Source of the DNA: a virus
Length of the DNA: 64,000 nucleotides
IMG/VR virus record: IMGVR_UViG_3300020477_001012
Location: 62,001 to 126,000 of that record
Reading direction: 5' to 3' (one strand)
Part shown: positions 42,211 to 50,645 of the stretch, in pieces
Layout: each line of letters opens with the position of its first letter
How positions within the stretch are numbered: position 1 is the stretch's first letter
Position numbers and translations under genes: made by a program
Notes under the pieces: model-generated
The model's database searches: none
What the model was told of the DNA's origin: nothing
What the model saw: only the letters and a program-made list of their open reading frames with translations

Positions 42211-43104
42211 ATGAAAATTGCATTCGGAATGATAGTGTTCGAGGGGGACTATGTCCTTAAGGAATGTCTAGAACAGGTATATCCATTTGCGGAACAGATC
42301 TTAATAGCAGAGGGACCAGTAGAGTTCTGGCAGCGCCAAGGTAGGACAACTTCCACAGATGAAACCAACAAGATTCTGGATGAATTCCCAGACCCCGAAA
42401 ATAAAATCAGAATTACGCATGGACAATTCTCAGAAAAGGATGACCAGTGCAAGGCTTACATGTCGTTTATTAATGACGATATAGATTACATTTGGAACTT
42501 GGACTCAGACGAGATCTATAAATCAGAAGACCTTAAGAAAATAATTGCCTTCTTAGAGGCCGAAAGGCCCACTAGTGTCGGGGTTAGAAGCTGCTCATTT
42601 TACGGCGGAATAGACCACTACCTCACTGGCTTTGAATTGGCCACTGATAATTTCTTAAGAATATTTAAATATGAAAAAGGGTCTACTTGGCTAACGCACC
42701 GACCCCCCACCATTCAATATCCCCCAGATAGCACAGTAGTCAAGAAGCATGTAGATAGTGACACTCTATACGAGGCCCTCGGCGTTCAAATGTACCACTA
42801 CTCATACGTGTTTCCAGACCAAGTATACAGAAAAGTTTCCTATTACAAAGACAGCGTATCTAAGGAACTGTGTATTGATAACTATTTCAATACTATATAT
42901 CTCCCTTGGGTTGTGGGTAATGATCGCGTGGCGATAGAGGACAAGTACTGGGGCGTTCACGAATTTAAACCTTCCGTCAGGGGGGAATGCAGAACAGAAC
43001 GGTTTACTGGTACTCATCCCCAGAGTATTATCAACAATGTGAAGACCCTCTCGAATAAGTTCCGTTCGCAATTAACTAAATACACAAAGGTGAGTGAACA
43101 ATGA
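42211..43104 (+). CDS. GT2-type glycosyltransferase (297 aa)
   Basis: A GT-A fold protein beginning IAFGMIVFEGDYVLKECLEQ, with the metal-binding DSDE in YIWNLDSDEIY. The YPFAEQILIAEGP segment is a GT2-like strand-helix. The C-terminal half (HYSYVFPDQVYRKVSYYK) is a family-typical tail. A sugar transferase of unknown specificity. It overlaps the aminotransferase by 4 bases. Confidence 0.72.
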   Translation: MKIAFGMIVFEGDYVLKECLEQVYPFAEQILIAEGPVEFWQRQGRTTSTDETNKILDEFPDPENKIRITHGQFSEKDDQCKAYMSFINDDIDYIWNLDSDEIYKSEDLKKIIAFLEAERPTSVGVRSCSFYGGIDHYLTGFELATDNFLRIFKYEKGSTWLTHRPPTIQYPPDSTVVKKHVDSDTLYEALGVQMYHYSYVFPDQVYRKVSYYKDSVSKELCIDNYFNTIYLPWVVGNDRVAIEDKYWGVHEFKPSVRGECRTERFTGTHPQSIINNVKTLSNKFRSQLTKYTKVSEQ

Positions 43105-44228
43105 ACACAAGTATCAAAATTAATATAGTCAGGCCGTTTTTGCCTGCGATAGACGAGATATTTCATGATCTTAAAGAGTGCCTAGATAGTGGTATGGTCA
43201 CCAATAACTCGAAACACGTCGTTAATCTGGAACAGCGGTTACAAGAGTATTTTGACTCCAAACTAAAGCCTTTATGTTTTTGCAATGGTGAAATGGCTTT
43301 ATTCAATCTGATACAAGCGCATAAATTAAAGATGGGCTACGGACCACATGATAGCTTTAATGTTCTGGTGCCTTCTCTGACTTTCTCTGGCACACTTAAT
43401 GCCATATTAATGAACAATCTCAAGCCAGTCTTTTGTGACGTTGATGATACGCTAACCATCGACCTAAGTAAAGCTGAGTTCGATGACGTGAAAATGATCG
43501 TCTTGGTTGGTGCTTATGGTAATTTACCCGACGTAGACCTTTTGTCTAGCATGGTAAACGAGCATGAGCTAGACGTAATATTTGATAATGCTCCAGCATT
43601 TGGTTCAACCTATAAGGGTAAATTTGTTTCTAATTATGGATATAGCGAAATTTTCAGTTTCCATGCATCCAAAATAATGAACAGTATGGAAGGCGGAACC
43701 GCCATAACTAGTGATGAAGACGTATGGAGCACATTATACAAACTGCGAGATTTTGGTCAATACGAAAAAGTTAGAGGAAATGTTGATGTCGCTGGCCTAA
43801 ACTCAAAGATGCAAGAGGTATCAGCTCTGGTCGGTTTAAAGAACTTAGAAAAAATAGACCTAATCGTAGATAAGCGTACCCAAAACGTACAAAGATACAG
43901 CGATTTCTTTGAAAACTTTGGAGACGAGATTGACACTATGTCAATTAGAGATGATGTTTTTTGCACATACTTATATTACCCCATCATCCTAAAGGAAGAG
44001 GCTACCGAGTTTGTTGACTATATGCAGAGTAATGGGGTGGTTGCCCGCAGATATTATACGGCAGTACATTTATTGGATTTGTATAGAGACAAATACAAAA
44101 CCCAAGATTTGAGTTTTACAAACAGCGTCAAAGATAGGCTGGTCGCCCTACCAATCCACACGATCATGAATGATGACGAGATAAATCACTTATTTGAGAC
44201 CGTGAGTAACTTTTTTAAGAGAAGCTAG
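43101..44228 (+). CDS. DegT/DnrJ/EryC1-family sugar aminotransferase
   Basis: A 375-residue PLP-dependent aminotransferase that adds an amino group to a keto-sugar nucleotide. The catalytic lysine is K191 (FSFHASKIMNSMEGG). DNAPAFG is the equivalent of the usual DxAQA/DAAHA cofactor motif, and VPSLTFSGTLNAIL matches the N-terminal signature. With RmlB and the FdtA-like ketoisomerase it could make dTDP-3-amino-3,6-dideoxyhexose. A second DegT-like protein is at 47862. Confidence 0.88.
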   Translation: MNTSIKINIVRPFLPAIDEIFHDLKECLDSGMVTNNSKHVVNLEQRLQEYFDSKLKPLCFCNGEMALFNLIQAHKLKMGYGPHDSFNVLVPSLTFSGTLNAILMNNLKPVFCDVDDTLTIDLSKAEFDDVKMIVLVGAYGNLPDVDLLSSMVNEHELDVIFDNAPAFGSTYKGKFVSNYGYSEIFSFHASKIMNSMEGGTAITSDEDVWSTLYKLRDFGQYEKVRGNVDVAGLNSKMQEVSALVGLKNLEKIDLIVDKRTQNVQRYSDFFENFGDEIDTMSIRDDVFCTYLYYPIILKEEATEFVDYMQSNGVVARRYYTAVHLLDLYRDKYKTQDLSFTNSVKDRLVALPIHTIMNDDEINHLFETVSNFFKRS

Positions 44229-44243
44229 AGAGGAACATAGATA

Positions 44244-45263
44244 ATGAAAACAGCATTAGTTACTGGTGCAGGCGGATACATAGGCTGCATAATGTGTGAA
44301 GAATTACTTAAACAAAATTATCACGTAATCTCCCTAGATAGATTCTTCTTCGGTCTCGACAAAATCGATCATATTAAGTCTGAAAATTTAACTGTGGTTC
44401 AGGACGATATCAGATACATTGATGAGAAACTGCTAGTAGATGTGGATGTCGTGATTGATCTAGCGGGGTTAAGTAATGACGCAACTGCTGAAATAGACCC
44501 AGTTTTTACTAAAGAAATTAATTGTGACGGCGCGATTAGATTGGCCAAGTTAGCAAAGAAACATAAAGTTAAGCAATATATCTACTCTAGTTCCGCTAGT
44601 GTCTATGGAGCTGGCGGTAAAAAAGCCTTAAAAGAAACTGATCCCTTAAATCCGTTGACCGATTACGCTAAGAGCAAGGTTGCGGTCGAAGATGCGTTAA
44701 AAGAACTACAAGATGACGAATTTAACATCACGTTGCTGCGTAACTCAACGGTATACGGCCTGTCGCAGAGGATGAGGTTTGACTTAGCTGTGAACATTAT
44801 GACATACAAAGCGTGGAAAGAAGGAATCATCTATATCATGGGAGATGGGGAGCAATGGAGACCCTTTGTGCATGTTCGGGACGTTGTCAAAGCCTTCTTG
44901 CTGTCCATTGACAATAAGCAAGCTTACGGGGAAACTTTTAATGTGGGTAGCAATGAGCAGAACTACACCGTAAAAGATTTGGCAGCGAGTATATCTAGAT
45001 ACACCAAAGGCACCCAAATAACTTATATCCCCAATGACCCAGACCATAGAACATATAATGTTAATTTTGATAAGATCAGCACCGCTTTAGGGTTCAGGCC
45101 CAGCTTTACCATCAAGGACGGTGTTTTAGAGATAGAGCAAGCATTAATTGATGGAACCCTAACTGACAATGATCCGACGTACCACACTTTAAAATGGTAT
45201 AAAACATTAATAAAGTATAATGAAATCATTGAGGGTGTCAAGAAATACGACAAGATACTATAG
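44244..45263 (+). CDS. NAD-dependent epimerase/dehydratase
   Basis: A 339-residue extended SDR with GAGGYIG at the NAD site, the YSSSASVYG strand and catalytic Y141/K145 (DYAKSK). LRNSTVYGLSQRMRFD and GDGEQWRPFVHVRDVV are typical of sugar 4-epimerases and related dehydratases. The substrate is unknown. AGAGGAACATAGATA precedes the ATG. Confidence 0.83.
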   Translation: MKTALVTGAGGYIGCIMCEELLKQNYHVISLDRFFFGLDKIDHIKSENLTVVQDDIRYIDEKLLVDVDVVIDLAGLSNDATAEIDPVFTKEINCDGAIRLAKLAKKHKVKQYIYSSSASVYGAGGKKALKETDPLNPLTDYAKSKVAVEDALKELQDDEFNITLLRNSTVYGLSQRMRFDLAVNIMTYKAWKEGIIYIMGDGEQWRPFVHVRDVVKAFLLSIDNKQAYGETFNVGSNEQNYTVKDLAASISRYTKGTQITYIPNDPDHRTYNVNFDKISTALGFRPSFTIKDGVLEIEQALIDGTLTDNDPTYHTLKWYKTLIKYNEIIEGVKKYDKIL

Positions 45264-45272
45264 GAACCTAAC

Positions 45273-46424
45273 GTGAAACATAAACTATTAGTACTCCCCT
45301 GCGCTACACAAATGGGGGTAGAGCAATATCATAGCTTAAAATATAACAAAATTGTTGAATTGGTGGGAGCGGCCCACAACGACAACGATGAATTGTTTTT
45401 GGACTACACAAAGTTGAACCACTCAGTGGAGAAACCTGAATTTATAGAAGAAGTCAAGCGCATAGTTAAACTACGCGACATAGATATGATCCTTACGTCC
45501 CACGACGACATGCTTTACACCTTAAAGAACATCCCAGAGCTGGAATCCCTCATTCCGGGCAGCCCTAAAGAAGCAATAAATATTTGTCGGTTTAAAAGTA
45601 AATCCTATGAAAAACTAAAAAGTCATCCCAATTTACGGGACAGGGTTCCCGAGTATAGCCTGCTAGCCCCGGGATTTTTAAAACCCGATAGGGGGCAAGG
45701 GTCCAGAGGTAGCTTACAAATCAGTCAAGATTATGTATATTGTGAACACCTACCCGGAAGAGAATACACCATAGACTGTTTCACTAATAGCCTAAATGAA
45801 GTAATACACGTTAACCCTAGATTAAGGAAAACTATTGTCAACGGAATCAGTGAGACCACATCTTTGGTGTCGCTACCTGACATTAATAAGATAGCCACTT
45901 GGATCAACGAGGTTATCCATTTTAAAGGGGCGTGGTTCTTTCAGATGAAGGAGGATGAAAGGGGCAACCTAAAGTTTCTAGAAATAGCCCCTAGAATAGG
46001 AGGGGGATCAAACATAAACAGATTAAATGGCATCAATCTCACCTTATCAGACATATACCAATATTTAGGACATGATACAGAGTTTTACTGCCAACATTTA
46101 GTAAAAGAAGTAAAAAGAAAGCAGCCCAGATACAACTTGAATTATGATACTATCTTCGTTGATTATGATGATACTTTTGAATACATTAAACATATCTTAC
46201 CCAGACTGAATAAAGAGGTGATAATAATCACAAGAAGCGAGACCCCAGTACATACCCCACACCAAACTGTTTACGTAAAGAGTCATGAACGCAAAAGTAG
46301 TGTTATAAACAAGATGGGCAAACCCAGACCGGTATTTATTGACGATTCTTTTAAGGAAAGGAAGGATGTGTTTCTAAATTGTGAGATACCTTGCCTAACC
46401 CCAGAAGAAGTCGACTACTTATAA
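45273..46424 (+). CDS. ATP-grasp protein with C-terminal HAD-like domain
   Basis: The start is GTG at 45273, with AGGA 7 bases upstream. The 383-residue protein has an ATP-grasp core in its first 270 residues: GREYTIDCFTN and EIAPRIGGGSNINR, typical of the ATP-binding and metal sites, although the lysine-containing loop is weak. From about residue 290 the sequence DTIFVDYDDTFEYI looks like a HAD-type DxD motif, with FIDDSFKER later. Fusion of a ligase with a phosphatase/phosphotransferase-like domain is unusual. A possible role is attaching an amino acid or other acid to an amino sugar in the island. Confidence 0.65.
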   Translation: MKHKLLVLPCATQMGVEQYHSLKYNKIVELVGAAHNDNDELFLDYTKLNHSVEKPEFIEEVKRIVKLRDIDMILTSHDDMLYTLKNIPELESLIPGSPKEAINICRFKSKSYEKLKSHPNLRDRVPEYSLLAPGFLKPDRGQGSRGSLQISQDYVYCEHLPGREYTIDCFTNSLNEVIHVNPRLRKTIVNGISETTSLVSLPDINKIATWINEVIHFKGAWFFQMKEDERGNLKFLEIAPRIGGGSNINRLNGINLTLSDIYQYLGHDTEFYCQHLVKEVKRKQPRYNLNYDTIFVDYDDTFEYIKHILPRLNKEVIIITRSETPVHTPHQTVYVKSHERKSSVINKMGKPRPVFIDDSFKERKDVFLNCEIPCLTPEEVDYL

Positions 46425-46438
46425 GGAAACGCAAAGTA

Positions 46439-47260
46439 ATGCTGAGCTTAGAACAAGGTAATCAGTTAATAAAAGATGCAATAGTATCTAAAAAGCCTTT
46501 CTCCGTGGCCAGATTAGGTATGCATGAGATGGATTTATTTTATAGAGTCGTCAATGATCATGGTATAACAAAGGGCGACATCATGCAGCTTAATAGCTTT
46601 GGTGGAGTATACGGTGATTGCCTGAGCGAGTTTATAGAGATATACTTACACTCAACCACAACCGCTGACATACATTGTTACTGGGCTGATTGCGGGTTAG
46701 AGTTGAAACAAGAAAACTTCTTTTCAAAAGTTTCACCTAATTCACCCAAAGTTCCCCATAGGACAGTTGAACCTTTTCATATTAAAAATCCATGGTCTCA
46801 ACTATTAAAAGGCAAAAAAGTGCTGGTGATTAACTCATTTCCAGAAACCATTAAACACCAATATCCCAAGAGAGACCAAATATGGGGAGACAAACAGGTC
46901 TTGCCAGAATTTGATTTGATCACATATAAATCAGTCCAGTCCATAGGTGATTTAAAACCTCATGGTTCGTGGGTCGAATCATTAAATGTGATGAAAAAAG
47001 ATATAAGCGGCATTGACTTTGATATTGCATTATTGGGTTGTAGTACTTACGGTCTGCCATTGGTAGATTTTATAAAGAATCATCTTAACAAAACGGCAAT
47101 CTATATTGGCGGTGGTATTCAAATCCTATTCGGCATTAAAGGCAAGCGGTGGGACACCCACGATGAAATCAGCTTGTTCTTTAATGAGCACTGGGTGAGA
47201 CCTTTTGAGAATGAAAGAGTACGCAATTATAAGATTTTAGAAGGTGGATGTTATTGGTAA
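46439..47260 (+). CDS. GT-D/DUF1792-like glycosyltransferase
   Basis: I chose the ATG at 46439; AAGGAA lies 11 bases upstream, and a longer frame at 46391 overlaps the previous gene by 34 bases. The 273-residue protein has FSVARLGMHEMDLF, which resembles the RxGDGE motif of GT-D (GalT1/DUF1792) enzymes, but with MHE instead of DGE. LLKGKKVLVINSFPETIKHQ and FDIALLGCSTYGLPLVDFIK match the Rossmann part. A glycosyltransferase of this type is the best guess, with an altered metal site. Confidence 0.6.
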   Translation: MLSLEQGNQLIKDAIVSKKPFSVARLGMHEMDLFYRVVNDHGITKGDIMQLNSFGGVYGDCLSEFIEIYLHSTTTADIHCYWADCGLELKQENFFSKVSPNSPKVPHRTVEPFHIKNPWSQLLKGKKVLVINSFPETIKHQYPKRDQIWGDKQVLPEFDLITYKSVQSIGDLKPHGSWVESLNVMKKDISGIDFDIALLGCSTYGLPLVDFIKNHLNKTAIYIGGGIQILFGIKGKRWDTHDEISLFFNEHWVRPFENERVRNYKILEGGCYW

Positions 47261-47290
47261 CTACATGGTTTTTTATTTGAAGGGAATAGA

Positions 47291-47860
47291 ATGAACGATA
47301 CGGTAGAGAGAATACAATCTTTTTGGTCTCCAGACATAGGACATTTAAGTGAGACCCAACGAGACTTTGTGATACACGAACTTGAACAAATCAACCCATC
47401 CTCTGTGTTGGAAATAGGCTTTGCTGGAGGCCGACACACAGTAACGGTTTTAAGCTGCTGTAATCCAACCAAAATGATTTCTATTGATATAGATTTTGAT
47501 TATCAAAATGGAAGGAGCAAGGTAGACTTAATTAATGAACAGTTCGATAATATCGAATTCCTAGAAGAGAATTCTAGCACAGCCTTGACCGAAGAATTTT
47601 TTGAATCAAACTTTCCGAATGGGTTAGACTATATACTTGTAGATGGCTGCCACTCTTATGAAGGGGCAATTGCCGATATGGAAAAATGCTATCCCCACCT
47701 AAATTCTGGCGGATTGATGGTAGTGGATGATTATCAGAGCAAGGTGTGTCCTTTGCCCCCGGTAGACAGGGCGGTAGAAGATTTTGCGAAAGTTTCAGAC
47801 TTAGAGTTTGAAACAGTTAGTTTATCTGATGGTAAAGGAATGGCGTTGTTTAGGAAATAG
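47291..47860 (+). CDS. class I SAM methyltransferase (Methyltransf_24-like)
   Basis: A 189-residue methyltransferase: SVLEIGFAGGRHTV (SAM loop), MISIDIDFDYQN, LDYILVDGCHSYEGA (DGxHxY) and GGLMVVDDYQS. Probably methylates a sugar or small molecule. It has a short 30-base gap before it with GAAGGGAATAG as the ribosome-binding site, and its stop is 2 bases before the next ATG. Confidence 0.85.
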   Translation: MNDTVERIQSFWSPDIGHLSETQRDFVIHELEQINPSSVLEIGFAGGRHTVTVLSCCNPTKMISIDIDFDYQNGRSKVDLINEQFDNIEFLEENSSTALTEEFFESNFPNGLDYILVDGCHSYEGAIADMEKCYPHLNSGGLMVVDDYQSKVCPLPPVDRAVEDFAKVSDLEFETVSLSDGKGMALFRK

Positions 47861-47861
47861 C

Positions 47862-48803
47862 ATGATCAGTTTATTTAATATACCCAACTACACTATTGAT
47901 ACTTCAAGATTCTCCAACCTACTTCATGATGGGGTGGTGGGCGAGTTAGAGGAAAACTTTGCCCAATATGTTGGGGCCAAATATGCATGCACTGCCAACA
48001 GTGCATCCAGCCTTTTGTTCTTATCGCTACTCAAATACAAAGAGATTATAGATATACCTAGCACTATGCCCATAGTTGTGCCAAACGCTATAGTAACGTC
48101 TGGGAATAAAGTTAGATTTTATAACGATACGGATTGGGTTGGGCACTGCTACCATCTTCACGACAATATTTTTGATTCAGCACAAGAGGTCAGGAGAAAC
48201 CAATATCAAGATCTAAAGAACGACGACGCCGTGGTGATATTTAGTTTCTATCCAACCAAGCCAGTTAGCGGGTGCGACGGGGGAATTGTGGTATCTAACA
48301 ACAAAGACTTAATAGAATATTATAAAACCATGACAATGAATGGTACCAGCTTCGCAATGGACAATTGGGACCGGAAACACACGGTCGCGGGATACAAGAT
48401 GCATTGCAACTCTATACAGGCATTTGTCGCTAACGAGAACCTAAAAAAAATAGACCAGAAAAATGACATTTTAGATGAAATAAGCTGTGCCTATAATAGG
48501 ACTTTAGGCTATAATAATAAAAGTAGGCATCTGTATAGAATCAGAGTCAGAAACAATAAAGAGTTCATACAGTACATGAAAAGTAACGGAATTCAGTGTG
48601 GGGTGCATTACGCGCATTGTCACGGTAAACCAGCATTTGTAGAGGCCGAGGTGCGTCAACCTAGCGAAAGCATGCTGAAATCCGAAAAGGAGTCGCATTC
48701 AACGGTTAGTTTGCCATTCCATGAAAACCTTACAAAATTAGAAATCGAAAGGGTTACAAAATATGCGTTGGACTCAGGACTACTTGACAGAGGTTCACAG
48801 TAG
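47862..48803 (+). CDS. DegT-family aminotransferase-like protein (313 aa)
   Basis: I chose the ATG at 47862, just after the methyltransferase stop; an earlier in-frame ATG at 47808 lies inside that gene. The protein resembles DegT aminotransferases but is about 50 residues shorter: EENFAQYVGAKYACTANSAS, DNIFDSAQ and the lysine K133 in FSFYPTKPVSGCDGG. The later C-terminal YRIRVRNNKEFIQYMK and HENLTKLEIERV fit the family. It may be a QdtB/FdtB-type enzyme or an accessory partner of the aminotransferase at 43101. It overlaps the ketoisomerase gene by 41 bases. Confidence 0.75.
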   Translation: MISLFNIPNYTIDTSRFSNLLHDGVVGELEENFAQYVGAKYACTANSASSLLFLSLLKYKEIIDIPSTMPIVVPNAIVTSGNKVRFYNDTDWVGHCYHLHDNIFDSAQEVRRNQYQDLKNDDAVVIFSFYPTKPVSGCDGGIVVSNNKDLIEYYKTMTMNGTSFAMDNWDRKHTVAGYKMHCNSIQAFVANENLKKIDQKNDILDEISCAYNRTLGYNNKSRHLYRIRVRNNKEFIQYMKSNGIQCGVHYAHCHGKPAFVEAEVRQPSESMLKSEKESHSTVSLPFHENLTKLEIERVTKYALDSGLLDRGSQ

Positions 48804-49155
48804 CGAACGTGGATCGCTAACTGTCATGGAAAAAAATATACCCTTTATTCCTAAGAGGATATTCTATGTCAAAGATGTCCCCAAGGGGTCTCGCAGGGGA
48901 GAGCATGCCCACTACAAAAACAGGCAGGTTCTCATATGCATCAAGGGCAGCATATTAGTAGAGCTAGATTATGGAAACAGGGTAGAGCAAGTGACCCTGA
49001 AAGAAAACGATGGCGTCCTTGTCGAGAATATGGTGTGGGACTCACAGGTATATCAAACTGGCGAAGACATATTAATGTCGATATGCTCTACTGAGCATAA
49101 CCCTGAAGACTACATTACAGATTACGGTGTTTTTCTAAAAACTTTAACCCCATAG
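48763..49155 (+). CDS. sugar 3,4-ketoisomerase (FdtA/QdtA-like cupin)
   Basis: A 130-residue cupin close to FdtA/WxcM-type proteins: ERGSLTVMEKNIPF, KRIFYVKDVPKGSRRGEHAH, YKNRQVLICIKGS and a VWDSQVYQTGEDILMSIC strand. The enzyme moves the keto group of dTDP-4-keto-6-deoxyglucose from C4 to C3 before amination. With RmlB (41310) and a DegT enzyme it completes a route to dTDP-3-amino-3,6-dideoxyhexose (Fuc3N or Qui3N type). The start overlaps the previous gene by 41 bases, but this start gives the normal length. Confidence 0.85.
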   Translation: MRWTQDYLTEVHSSERGSLTVMEKNIPFIPKRIFYVKDVPKGSRRGEHAHYKNRQVLICIKGSILVELDYGNRVEQVTLKENDGVLVENMVWDSQVYQTGEDILMSICSTEHNPEDYITDYGVFLKTLTP

Positions 49156-49168
49156 AGGAATCTTTACA

Positions 49169-49732
49169 ATGAAAGATCTTAAAGAAATCGTTGACATCTA
49201 CACAACAGTGCGATCAGGTTTGGGTCGGCCCAAGGCCGCCTACATTTGCGGAAGCAACCTTCATGCCGAGGGGCACGATGACGAAGTGCTTGCTATCCTG
49301 AGAGAGAAATGCGACACAGTTGATCCAGAAGGCCCGGGAGAATACTCTGTTGGAACGCATTCTGACATTAAGTACGAAGTGCTTGTTCTGAATGGAGAGC
49401 CGGAAGCATTCGATCACCTACTCGATGGCGTGCAAATGGCAGTTTACATTGGCCCAAACACAGGAGTGAGGCAAGGGTTTAGAAACACGATGGATTGGAG
49501 CAAAAAGCACAATATCCACGACTTGATCATTACCCCTAAAGGCGCAGTCGTATATGCAATACGCGAAGTGATGGAAGTCTTACAGTCGGAACTAACCTTA
49601 ACTTCAACTACACGCCCACCAGATGCTGTATGGGAAGAGACTACAACTACCCCTGAGCCTGTGCTCGATGATCCAGAGCAACCAGTAAACACCACGCCTC
49701 CTCCAAGGGACTTCTTTTCTATGGGACAATAA
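49169..49732 (+). CDS. hypothetical protein (187 aa)
   Basis: The first 140 residues are mixed alpha/beta (RPKAAYICGSNLHAEGHDDE, DLIITPKGAVVYAIREVME) with no recognised family. The last 45 residues are a disordered Thr/Pro/Glu-rich tail (TTTTPEPVLDDPEQPVNTT). AGAGGAATCTTTACA precedes the ATG. It lies between the ketoisomerase and GDP-fucose synthase, so a sugar-related role is possible, but nothing in the sequence shows it. Confidence 0.6.
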   Translation: MKDLKEIVDIYTTVRSGLGRPKAAYICGSNLHAEGHDDEVLAILREKCDTVDPEGPGEYSVGTHSDIKYEVLVLNGEPEAFDHLLDGVQMAVYIGPNTGVRQGFRNTMDWSKKHNIHDLIITPKGAVVYAIREVMEVLQSELTLTSTTRPPDAVWEETTTTPEPVLDDPEQPVNTTPPPRDFFSMGQ

Positions 49733-49735
49733 GCA

Positions 49736-50644
49736 ATGAAAATACTACTCACCGGAGCAACTGGCTTCTTAGGAAACAACTTGGAACCTGTGTTGTCAAA
49801 GAAACATGTGGTTATTGGACATGGTTCTAGCACATGGGATCTGAGAAACCAAATGCAAACTGAGTACTGGGTGGGGCATATCAAGCCAGACGCCATTATT
49901 CACGCGGCAGGATCTGTTGGGGGTATTGGGGCTAACCAAGAAAACCCCGGAAAGTTTATGTATGAAAATCTCATTATGGGGGCCAACCTCATTCACCAAG
50001 CGTATAAGCACAAAATTCCAAAATTTATACTCTTGGGCACTGTGTGTGCATACCCTAAATACACTCCGGTTCCGTTCGTGGAAGAGGCTTTGTGGGATGG
50101 GTACCCAGAAGAAACAAATGCCCCTTACGGCATCGCCAAGAAGACGTTAATGCGGCTAGTGGAAGCATATCACGAGCAGTATGGTCTGAATGGCGTTAAT
50201 CTCATCCCGGTCAACATGTATGGTCCACATGATCATTTTAATTTGACCAGCAGCCATGTTATACCCGCCCTAATACTGAAAGTAAAAAACGCAATACAGA
50301 ACAATAGCGAGTCTATCACTCTTTGGGGAACAGGGCAAGCGTCTAGAGAATTTCTATATGCCCCAGATTGCGCAGAGGCTATTTGTTTGGCAATTGAAAA
50401 AGATGTTTCACCCGAGCCAATAAATATTGGAACGGGCAGAGAAATCAAAATCTCTGAACTCATCGAAACAATAACTGACGTGATGGGCTACGACGGAAAG
50501 ATCATATATGACTCTACTAAGCCTGATGGGCAACCAAGGCGATGCCTAGATACCTCGCGGGCAAAGGAAAGGCTGGGCTTTGAAGCCAAGACTGGTCTTT
50601 TTGAGGGACTGACTAAAACAATAGAATGGTTCAGGGGGCAATAG
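49736..50644 (+). CDS. fcl: GDP-L-fucose synthase
   Basis: A 302-residue SDR epimerase-reductase that makes GDP-L-fucose from GDP-4-keto-6-deoxymannose. GATGFLG (7-13) is the NADP site, AAGSVGGIGANQENP is the family signature, and Y131/K135 (PYGIAKK) with LGTVCAYPK are catalytic. PVNMYGPHDHF and GTGQASREFLYAPD are typical. The partner GDP-mannose 4,6-dehydratase is not in the window, so the precursor must come from elsewhere. It starts 4 bases after the previous gene and is followed by GlmS after 1 base. Confidence 0.93.
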   Translation: MKILLTGATGFLGNNLEPVLSKKHVVIGHGSSTWDLRNQMQTEYWVGHIKPDAIIHAAGSVGGIGANQENPGKFMYENLIMGANLIHQAYKHKIPKFILLGTVCAYPKYTPVPFVEEALWDGYPEETNAPYGIAKKTLMRLVEAYHEQYGLNGVNLIPVNMYGPHDHFNLTSSHVIPALILKVKNAIQNNSESITLWGTGQASREFLYAPDCAEAICLAIEKDVSPEPINIGTGREIKISELIETITDVMGYDGKIIYDSTKPDGQPRRCLDTSRAKERLGFEAKTGLFEGLTKTIEWFRGQ

Positions 50645-50645
50645 T

